Part shown: piece after piece, positions 6,850 to 12,591 of the stretch
Layout: the number at the start of each line of letters is the position of its first letter
Position numbering within the stretch: the first letter of the stretch is position 1
From: Lachnospiraceae bacterium UBA4292
Lineage (GTDB): Bacteria; Bacillota; Clostridia; Lachnospirales; Lachnospiraceae
Assembly: GCA_002395865.1 (NCBI GenBank)
Contig: DGVE01000203.1
Span: 1 to 13,409, forward strand
Length of the DNA stretch: 13,409 nt
Reading direction: 5' to 3'
The notes under the pieces: model-generated
Seen by the model: only the letters and a program-made list of their open reading frames with translations
Database searches by the model: none
What the model was told of the DNA's origin: nothing
Position numbers and translations under genes: made by a program

Positions 6850-6869
6850 CATCAAGGGGGGATTCTGCT

Positions 6870-7880
6870 ATGCCGAAGGGAGCTAACCAGAAACTTAAAC
6901 TGTACTATCTGAGCAAGATAATGTTGGAAAAGACCGATGACGACCACATGATCTCCATGCCGGAGATACAGGATCATCTTCTGGCTTACGGGGTGGAAGC
7001 CAACAGAAAGACGCTTTACGAGGACTTCGAGATACTCGGCGATATGGGTATGGAGATAATAGGAGAGAAAGTCGGAAGAGGGTATTACTACCACGTGGGG
7101 AGCAAGCAGTTCGAGCTGGCCGAGCTGAAGCTCTTGGTCGATGCCATACAGGCATCCAAATTCATAACAGAGAAGAAGTCGGGCGAGCTTATAAAGAAGC
7201 TGACGTCCTTCGCCAGCGAGTACGAGGCCTCGCAGCTGAAGCGCCAGGTGGTCGTTCAGGGCAGAGTGAAGACCATGAACGAGAGCATATATTATTTCGT
7301 GGACGATCTTCACCGCGCCATAAGTGAAAACAAAAAGATCACATTTGAGTACATGAAATGGGACGCGAAGAAGAAGCTGGTGCCCAGACATGACGAGCCA
7401 TACCTCGTAAGCCCCTGGGCAATGACATGGCACTCGGAGAATTACTACCTCATCGCGTATGACGAGAAGGCCGGGAGAATAAAGCATTTCCGCGTCGATA
7501 AGATCAAAAAGATCCACGTACTGGACGAAAAGAGAGCCGGAAGAGATAAATTTAAAGAGTTCGATCTCGCGAAATACACACGCATGAACTTCGGTATGTT
7601 CGGAGGCCGCGGTGTTGATGTCACGATCTCATTCAAGTCCGAGCTCGTGGGCGTATTCATCGACCAGTTCGGCAGGGATATTACCATCCGCCCCTCAGGG
7701 CGTGACGGCTGGCTCACGGTAAATGTATGTGTCGCCCTGAGCGACCAGTTCCTCGGTTGGATCTTCGCTCTCGGGAAGGACGTGGAGATCGAAGCACCCG
7801 ATGAGGTCGTGGAGATGTTTAAGAGGGAGCTTGAGGAGATGCGGGACCTGTACTGTAATCGGAGACGTGATGGAGTATAA
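6870..7880 (+). CDS. WYL-domain transcriptional regulator (HTH-WYL-WCX)
   Basis: A 336-aa protein with the standard three parts. Residues 1-75 are a winged helix-turn-helix: a recognition-helix region NRKTLYEDFEIL, then a wing GRGYYYHV. Residues 135-220 are the WYL domain, including PYLVSPWAM and the core NYYLIAYDEKAGRIKHFRVDKI (191-212), where the signature WYL reads YYL. Residues 249-325 are a WCX-type tail (VTISFKSE onward). WYL regulators sense nucleic-acid or small ligands and often control phage defence or DNA-damage genes, mostly as repressors. The start is backed by AAGGGGGG at 6854-6861. An inverted repeat over its -10 suggests autoregulation. It precedes the DUF1653, NYN and DUF2130 genes on the same strand. 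Confidence 0.9.
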   Translation: MPKGANQKLKLYYLSKIMLEKTDDDHMISMPEIQDHLLAYGVEANRKTLYEDFEILGDMGMEIIGEKVGRGYYYHVGSKQFELAELKLLVDAIQASKFITEKKSGELIKKLTSFASEYEASQLKRQVVVQGRVKTMNESIYYFVDDLHRAISENKKITFEYMKWDAKKKLVPRHDEPYLVSPWAMTWHSENYYLIAYDEKAGRIKHFRVDKIKKIHVLDEKRAGRDKFKEFDLAKYTRMNFGMFGGRGVDVTISFKSELVGVFIDQFGRDITIRPSGRDGWLTVNVCVALSDQFLGWIFALGKDVEIEAPDEVVEMFKRELEEMRDLYCNRRRDGV

Positions 7881-7885
7881 GAATC

Positions 7886-7927
7886 TTGTACCTTTTTGAA
7901 AGTGTATTATACTATATATGGTATAAA
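7886..7927 (+). promoter_or_regulatory. Probable promoter of the DUF1653 gene
   Basis: Two overlapping readings are possible: TTGTAC (7886-7891), a 16-bp spacer and TATACT (7908-7913); or an extended -10 TGGTATAAA ending at 7927, with TTGAAA at 7896-7901 and an over-long 20-bp spacer. The ATATGGTATAA portion also occurs in the tnpB promoter at 11063-11073, which probably reflects the shared extended -10 signal. Confidence 0.45.
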
Positions 7928-7954
7928 ACAAAATGCAAACATCGAGGTAAGATC

Positions 7955-8650
7955 ATGAGAAAACCGAGTAACATAGACATTAATCATGACAATGAACGAG
8001 TTTTAAGAAACGATTATGGAGGTATGGCCGGTTTTGCCGGATGGTTATTGTCGAATGGCTACAAGGAATATGGTATCAGTGGTAACAAGAGCACAGTATA
8101 TCAGTATTCAAAGTACATTGAGGATGTCATGGAACGCGAAAGTATGTCCCAAATGACTCTTAAGGATAATATTGCTCAGATCGTTAAAAAGTATGATGTC
8201 GGTGGTGAGTGTGAGGAACTGGGACAGCGTGGCCACAGGACGTGTATCAATGCTCTGAAAAAGTATTATGAATACGTTGGCATGGGTGCTCCATCACGTG
8301 AAAGGAAAACATATTCCATCAGTTATTCTAAGCTGATGGCTGAGTCTGCACAAAAAGAGTCAGAGAATAATGGTGATAAATGCCATGGTAGTGAGGGCAA
8401 GCGCGACTCAACTTCAATGACTTACGAAGAGGCCGTAAGAACCATTCCTCTCGGCAAATACAGGCATTTTAAGGGGAGTGATTACGAGGTGCTATTTATA
8501 GCACATCACTCCGAAACGGATGAGCCTATGGTGGTATACAGAGCACTGTACGGAAACCGGGAGGTCTGGATCCGCCCCGCATCCATGTGGAACGAGATCA
8601 TAGAAAGAGACGGAGTTAGACGTAAAAGATTTTCGAGGATAGTAGACTGA
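7955..8650 (+). CDS. Two-domain protein: N-terminal helical domain plus C-terminal DUF1653
   Basis: A 231-aa protein. Residues 166-230 are a full DUF1653 domain: GKYRHFKGSDYEVLFIAHHS, then ETDEPMVVYRALYG, then WIRPASMWNE. This small beta-barrel-like domain is usually a stand-alone protein of unknown function. Residues 15-110 are helical (GFAGWLLSNGYKEYGIS..., GHRTCINALKKYYEYVG) and resemble the SAM-like core-binding fold at the N-terminus of tyrosine recombinases and some nucleases, a weak structural impression. A polar linker (120-160) joins them. The start at 7955 follows GAGG at 7944-7947, and no ribosome site supports earlier in-frame codons. The N-terminal part is more AT-rich than the flanking genes. 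Confidence 0.78.
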   Translation: MRKPSNIDINHDNERVLRNDYGGMAGFAGWLLSNGYKEYGISGNKSTVYQYSKYIEDVMERESMSQMTLKDNIAQIVKKYDVGGECEELGQRGHRTCINALKKYYEYVGMGAPSRERKTYSISYSKLMAESAQKESENNGDKCHGSEGKRDSTSMTYEEAVRTIPLGKYRHFKGSDYEVLFIAHHSETDEPMVVYRALYGNREVWIRPASMWNEIIERDGVRRKRFSRIVD

Positions 8651-8714
8651 TATGAGCGGGCCAAAACATTGCTTCAAAACGTGATCCGGCCGATCTATAT
8701 TGACGCAAAAAAAC

Positions 8715-8916
8715 ATGGATATAAAGAATGGAGGTACGGGGAGTCGGTATGAGGACGTGGTGCGAAACGTGGTGTCGATAGGCGGGGATACCGACACAAT
8801 AGCGGCCATACCACGGGATGCCGTCAGAGCTTATGGATGAGGTTAGAAGCCGCGTCGAGCCGGATATGAGGGAAATGCCGGAGAGGTTCGAGACAGGATA
8901 CCATATAGTTGTTTGA
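8715..8916 (+). pseudogene. ADP-ribosylglycohydrolase remnant
   Basis: The frame from 8715 to 8840 encodes YEDVVRNVVSIGGDTDTIAAI, the C-terminal metal-binding signature of the ADP-ribosylglycohydrolase (DraG-like) family, where the GGDTD aspartates bind magnesium. The expected following segment (AGAIAEAYYG-like) is missing. A second frame instead continues with MPSELMDEVRSRVEP... to a TGA at 8914-8916, matching the family's C-terminal end. A deletion and frame change therefore lie near 8810-8825. The large N-terminal part of the enzyme is absent; upstream there is only an open stretch (8651-8748) directly after the DUF1653 stop, which I cannot assign. Intact enzymes remove ADP-ribose from proteins or nucleic acids. 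This copy cannot be functional. Confidence 0.7.
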
Positions 8917-8949
8917 CGGTGTGAAGAAACCAAAGGAGGTGGACGATCT

Positions 8950-10527
8950 ATGGGCCGAAAAAACAGAAAGATCAATATCGTGAAACCGCAGAGTGTAAAA
9001 GTGAAGAAGACAAAGACAATGTATCGCGGTGTAAAGACGCTTGCGGAAGCCGAGGAAGAAAAGAGGATAGTTGAGCTGAAGAAGGGAGAATCCGGTGTAA
9101 CGGAGAACGTATCGGTGGTAGGGACCACGTATCCGGAACCCGATATAGAGCCCATAAAGATACCACAGCTTGTAACGGTGTCAGATACAGAGGAAGAAGG
9201 CACCGTGGAGACGCGTGATCTCGCTGCCCTCGTGGGGTTCTTGATAGGAGTAAAGAGCGAATATCTGGAGCAGTATTACAACGACTGCATGGATGTTTTT
9301 GACAGGCTAAAGGGTAGTAAGGAAGCAAAGATAATAAGGTACCTGTGCAAGATACGAACGGTGTTGTTCCAGAAGTTCGGATATGTGGACAAGCGGCTCA
9401 GATACGATCTTGTGAATATCGACAGGCAGGAGATATTTGACGCTGAAAATATCCGTGAGCTCGAGAAACTCGGTGTGCCGGTGGTTCAGGCGAATTACAC
9501 GGCTGAAAAGTACTGCACGGAGATCAGCAGGCTGATAAATGTGCATATAGATGCGTGCCGTTCGCTGTTTCCCGACTGGGTCAAGTGGACGTACTTCAGG
9601 GAAATGTTCTTCATCGCAAAGTACAACGACAGCAAAGTACTGACCAGGGAAAAAGACAGATACAGGGAGCGGTTCAATGCCTATCCGTTCCATATGTACA
9701 TACACTGGAACCCGAGGGCAAGCTCCGGGCTGATACTCAGATCTGACAAAAAGCTTCTTACATCCGTATATGCGCAGCATGGTGACCGTTTTAACGACTA
9801 TACGAAGCTTCGGGATGCGGCTACGACCACAAAGACCAACATATATGATTTCATTGACGAAGCCGTGAGGGTCGCCATAGCGGTGGACTGCGAGAACTCC
9901 GATCCCTTCAAGCTATACAGCGTCATCAAGGGGCTCGACGAGGAGAAACTGGGGAAGATAAGCAAGATAACTTTGTACGACGATGCAAACACCACGCCCG
10001 CATGGGATGTATTGGGAAAATATCTTCATATCCCGGTGGAACATATAGAGGTGGAACGCGTCGTCGGGCACAAGTCCCTTGTGGATATAAAAATGGCCGT
10101 ATCGGTCAGTAAGGATTACTACGATAACGGGATATCTTCTTTCCTCCTGTTCTCGTCAGATTCGGACTACTGGGCGCTCATAAGCTCCATGCCGCAGACG
10201 CGCTTCCTTGTCATGTATGAATACGATAAGTGCGGCTCGGCGATCCTTGCGGCCATGGACGAACATGATGTGGCACATTGCGCAATAGATGACTTCTGCT
10301 CGGTATATGCCGGCGATCTGAAGAAGCTGGTCCTTTTGCAGGAGCTCAAGACCCGCCTGCCGAATATCCTCGGACTTAAGCCCATGGATGTGGCGTATGA
10401 CATATACGAAGCGACGAAGATCACCGGAACAAAGCAGGATATCGAGAATTTCTGTGAGAAGTACATAAAGACACTTAAGCTTCAGGTCGGCGAAGACGGC
10501 ACACTGGAGCTTGCGATAAGGAAATAG
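8950..10527 (+). CDS. Large NYN-domain (PIN-like) putative ribonuclease
   Basis: A 525-aa protein. Residues 1-80 are a basic, then acidic, probably disordered tail. Residues 85-300 are a helical region I do not recognise, with conserved-looking aromatic stretches (FPDWVKWTYFREMFFIAKY; FHMYIHWNP). Residues 305-430 form an NYN/PIN-like nuclease domain with all expected acids: D313 in AVDCEN, D379 in SLVDIKMA, and D404/D406 in LFSSDSDYWAL. Residues 430-525 are a helical tail. NYN domains are metal-dependent endoribonucleases found in RNA processing and in defence systems. The start has AAAGGAGG at 8932-8939, 10 nt upstream. An IS605-type element begins 14 nt after the stop. Without it, the DUF2130 gene would start about 25 nt downstream, so the two were probably one operon. 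Confidence 0.85.
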   Translation: MGRKNRKINIVKPQSVKVKKTKTMYRGVKTLAEAEEEKRIVELKKGESGVTENVSVVGTTYPEPDIEPIKIPQLVTVSDTEEEGTVETRDLAALVGFLIGVKSEYLEQYYNDCMDVFDRLKGSKEAKIIRYLCKIRTVLFQKFGYVDKRLRYDLVNIDRQEIFDAENIRELEKLGVPVVQANYTAEKYCTEISRLINVHIDACRSLFPDWVKWTYFREMFFIAKYNDSKVLTREKDRYRERFNAYPFHMYIHWNPRASSGLILRSDKKLLTSVYAQHGDRFNDYTKLRDAATTTKTNIYDFIDEAVRVAIAVDCENSDPFKLYSVIKGLDEEKLGKISKITLYDDANTTPAWDVLGKYLHIPVEHIEVERVVGHKSLVDIKMAVSVSKDYYDNGISSFLLFSSDSDYWALISSMPQTRFLVMYEYDKCGSAILAAMDEHDVAHCAIDDFCSVYAGDLKKLVLLQELKTRLPNILGLKPMDVAYDIYEATKITGTKQDIENFCEKYIKTLKLQVGEDGTLELAIRK

Positions 10528-10561
10528 GGGAAACTATCATTATCAAATTGGGGCAAGAAAA

Positions 10562-10585
10562 CCCCATGCGACTTGTCGCTTGGGG
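10562..10585. repeat. Left-end subterminal hairpin of the IS605-type element
   Basis: CCCCA (10562-10566) pairs with TGGGG (10581-10585), then a T.T mismatch, then GCGA/TCGC, with a CTTG loop. It starts 20 nt inside the proposed left end. Y1 transposases recognise such hairpins with unpaired T in IS608-type elements. A further GGGGCAA/TTGCCCC pair (10550-10556 with 10591-10597) can enclose it. Confidence 0.78.
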
Positions 10586-10599
10586 ATGAATTGCCCCCT

Positions 10600-11025
10600 T
10601 TACTTCCTCTTGATCTGATGCTCGTTTGTTCTCTGTGAGTCAATATATTGCTTAACTCTTTCAATCGAAGTCGTTCCCGTGGTTGCTATAAAATAACTGT
10701 TGCTCCAAAATGGAGCATTCCCCCATAGGTATCTTTTGACACGGTTAGCATATCTGGTTTTGACCATATAGGAAAGCCTGCTTTTTAGTATGGTGATTAT
10801 TGACGACGGAGCCGTCTGCGGTGATGTTGCAATCAACAGGTGCATGTGATCCTTGTCTGTTTCGGCGGAAATAAGCCGGCAGTTCCGCGTTTCAAGTAAT
10901 GAGGCGGCGTAACGCTTCATATCATCGCCGATTGCATCTGTAATGACCTTGCGGCGGTACTTGACAACAAACACCACATGGTATGTAAGCATATACACAG
11001 AGTGCGCTGAATGTATATAATCCAT
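10600..11025 (-). CDS. tnpA: IS200/IS605-family Y1 transposase TnpA
   Basis: A 141-aa protein of normal family length. After the typical start (YHVVFVVKYRRKV, residues 15-27) come the HUH motif H60-M61-H62 and the catalytic tyrosine Y127 in VKQYIDSQ, with Q131 as the additional metal ligand seen in IS608 TnpA. The enzyme cuts and joins single-stranded element ends through a 5'-phosphotyrosine link and acts as a dimer on the subterminal hairpins. The ATG at 11025 is preceded by GGAGG at 11033-11029. Its stop lies 58 nt from the left end of the element. tnpA and tnpB start back to back with 77 nt between them, and their promoters interleave. Confidence 0.95.
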   Translation of the reverse strand: MDYIHSAHSVYMLTYHVVFVVKYRRKVITDAIGDDMKRYAASLLETRNCRLISAETDKDHMHLLIATSPQTAPSSIITILKSRLSYMVKTRYANRVKRYLWGNAPFWSNSYFIATTGTTSIERVKQYIDSQRTNEHQIKRK

Positions 11026-11046
11026 ATACCTCCATAGAACAAATGT

Positions 11047-11082
11047 TTGACTTATTCTATCATATATGGTATAATAAATCAG
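11047..11082. promoter_or_regulatory. Interleaved divergent promoters of tnpA and tnpB
   Basis: Rightward (tnpB): TTGACT (11047-11052), a 17-bp spacer, TATAAT (11070-11075) with TG at 11067-11068, close to consensus. Leftward (tnpA), read on the - strand: CTGATT (11082-11077), a 17-bp spacer, TAGAAT (11059-11054) preceded by TGA. Each -10 lies within the other promoter's spacer, so polymerase could occupy only one at a time. Confidence 0.6.
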
Positions 11083-11102
11083 GCACTATAAGGAGGTATG
11101 AC

Positions 11103-12488
11103 ATGCACAGGACTGTACGCATCTGCATAAGAAAAGGCTCCCGCCTGTATGAGTACTGCCGTCAGGCAGCTATGGCCTCTGCCAGACTGTATAACAGAGC
11201 CAACTATATAGTGCGCCAATACGTAACGGCAGCGGACCGCCTGGCAGAAAATAAGCCGTTGCATCAAAATCAGAGTGAGATTTGCGAACTCGTTTCCGCC
11301 TTAAGCGACGGAACTGATTACGCTCCGCAGAGTAAATGGCTTAAGTACAAAACCCTTGACTATGTACTGAAAGCGTCAAAAGATGCGGCTTACTACGGTG
11401 TCTATTCGCAGGCCAACCAGCAAACACTAAAACTTCTCATGCGAGATTACAGGTCATATTTCGGAGCGGTAAAGAAATACAAAGCGCATCCGGAAGAGTT
11501 CAAGGGCCATCCAAAACTGCCGGGCTACTGCAAGCAGGGAAAATACAAGACGACCATTCTTACAAACCAGATATGTACTGTAAAGGACGGTCATTACCTG
11601 AAACTTCCCGGCACGAAAACAAGAATTAACCTCGGTAAGGAACTAAATGGCTCTCTGCAAGAAGTGCGCATTGTTCCCACGAACGGGGTGTTTTACCTTG
11701 AGATCGTTGTATCATGTGCCGATCAGGGAATAATGCTACCGGAGGATATAAAAGAATACAATGCTTCTCTTCTGAAAGAGGCTGCCGGATATGAGGATAT
11801 TTCCGGCTTGCGCATTGTTTCCATAGATCCGGGAACTGACAACCTGTGCGCCATGACTAATAACTTCGGTATGCAGCCGATACTCATCAAGGGTACTATT
11901 CTGAAATCTGTTAACAGGTATTACAACAAACAGCTCGCGAACATGAAGTCAAAGGCAGAACTCTGCAATAAGGCAAAGGATACCAACCGGATAAGGCGGC
12001 TTACCCACAAAAGAAACTGCATCATAACTGATGGTATGCACAAGATCAGCAGGTATATAACCGGCTACTGTGTAACAAACAATGTCGATATCATTGTATT
12101 AGGTCATAATGCCGGCCAGAAACAGGGCATCAATATCGGAGATGCGAATAACCAAAACTTCGTACAGCTTCCATTTCTGAAGCTGGTACACATGCTCCGA
12201 TACAAGCTTGCGCAGGCAGGCATCCGCATGATCGTCACAGAGGAAAGCTACACGTCAAAAGCAGACTATCTTGCGGGAGATGATATCCCTGTGTACAAAA
12301 AGGACGATGACAGGCAGTTTGTGTTCTCCGGCAGACGAATAGCACGGGGGCTGTACCGCCACCGTGATGGTACCATCAGTAATGCGGACATAAACGGAGC
12401 AGCAAATATAATGCGAAAGGTATTCCCAAAGGTAACGCAATGGGATAGAGGCGTTGTGGACACGCCATGCGCCGTATACGTAGCTTAA
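11103..12488 (+). CDS. tnpB: TnpB, RNA-guided nuclease of the IS200/IS605 family
   Basis: A 461-aa protein. Residues 1-45 match the N-terminal helix-turn-helix of OrfB (RLYNRANYIVRQ), 160-205 are WED-type strands, and 235-461 the RuvC-like nuclease. The first catalytic aspartate is D242 (SIDPGTDN) and the last D429 (SNADINGAAN). At the RuvC-II strand the usual glutamate is not present: the segment reads IIVLGHNAGQKQ. A glutamate at E380 or E381 (TEESYTSK) probably replaces it, as known for TnpBs with a rearranged active site. The zinc-finger cysteines are absent in the short 386-410 segment. TnpB uses an RNA from the element's right end to cleave target DNA and aids retention of the element. 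The start has AGGAGG at 11091-11096. Confidence 0.93.
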   Translation: MHRTVRICIRKGSRLYEYCRQAAMASARLYNRANYIVRQYVTAADRLAENKPLHQNQSEICELVSALSDGTDYAPQSKWLKYKTLDYVLKASKDAAYYGVYSQANQQTLKLLMRDYRSYFGAVKKYKAHPEEFKGHPKLPGYCKQGKYKTTILTNQICTVKDGHYLKLPGTKTRINLGKELNGSLQEVRIVPTNGVFYLEIVVSCADQGIMLPEDIKEYNASLLKEAAGYEDISGLRIVSIDPGTDNLCAMTNNFGMQPILIKGTILKSVNRYYNKQLANMKSKAELCNKAKDTNRIRRLTHKRNCIITDGMHKISRYITGYCVTNNVDIIVLGHNAGQKQGINIGDANNQNFVQLPFLKLVHMLRYKLAQAGIRMIVTEESYTSKADYLAGDDIPVYKKDDDRQFVFSGRRIARGLYRHRDGTISNADINGAANIMRKVFPKVTQWDRGVVDTPCAVYVA

Positions 12489-12591
12489 CCTACGCTTGCG
12501 GAGACTGTCCGGGTGGCGAAAACCTTCCGGTCAGCACAGAAACCACATGCAACTTGTTGCTTGTGGTAGTTCATTGGAGGTGTAAAATGCA
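12440..12591 (+). ncRNA. Predicted omega RNA (reRNA) of TnpB with guide
   Basis: In IS605-type elements the guide RNA spans the 3' end of tnpB and the right end, with the guide in the flanking DNA. Here the scaffold would include 12489-12575, containing a GC-rich pairable stretch (12509-12532) and the right-end hairpin. The guide would begin at 12576 with GGAGGTGTAAAATGCA. The 5' boundary is unknown and set arbitrarily within tnpB. Confidence 0.45.
12542..12567. repeat. Right-end subterminal hairpin of the IS605-type element
   Basis: ACCACA (12542-12547) pairs with TGTGGT (12562-12567), then a T.T mismatch, then GCAA/TTGC, with a CTTG loop. The core matches the left hairpin apart from covarying pairs (GCGA/TCGC there). 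It ends 8 nt before the proposed right end. Confidence 0.78.

Larger units (their letters stand above)
10542..12575. mobile_element. Complete IS200/IS605-family insertion sequence (IS605/IS608-like, tnpA and tnpB divergent)
   Basis: The 2034-bp element carries tnpA leftward and tnpB rightward, the IS605/IS608 layout. Near both ends lie imperfect hairpins of the same architecture (10562-10585 and 12542-12567) with the same CTTG loop and the same T.T mismatch, each preceded by AGAAA. Left of the element is TCATT (10537-10541), and the proposed right end is also TCATT (12571-12575), matching the rule that the flanking left cleavage site resembles the internal right cleavage site. There are no terminal inverted repeats or target duplications, as expected for single-strand transposition by a Y1 enzyme. 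The ends are ambiguous by up to five bases because of the shared pentamer. Both genes look intact, so the element may be active. Confidence 0.82.

Noticed and set aside
6852..7517. A 221-codon - strand frame opposite the WYL regulator
   Set aside because: It is the antisense shadow of a well-supported regulator with a promoter and ribosome site on the + strand.
7896..7927. Shared ATATGGTATAA in the DUF1653 and tnpB promoters as a common operator
   Set aside because: The shared bases are mostly the TGnTATAAT extended -10 signal itself and do not extend into a longer or symmetrical match.
10550..10597. Nested GGGGCAA/TTGCCCC stem read as a terminator for the NYN gene
   Set aside because: It lies inside the left end of the IS and matches, in its core, the right-end hairpin, so it is an element-end structure; no T-run follows on the + strand.
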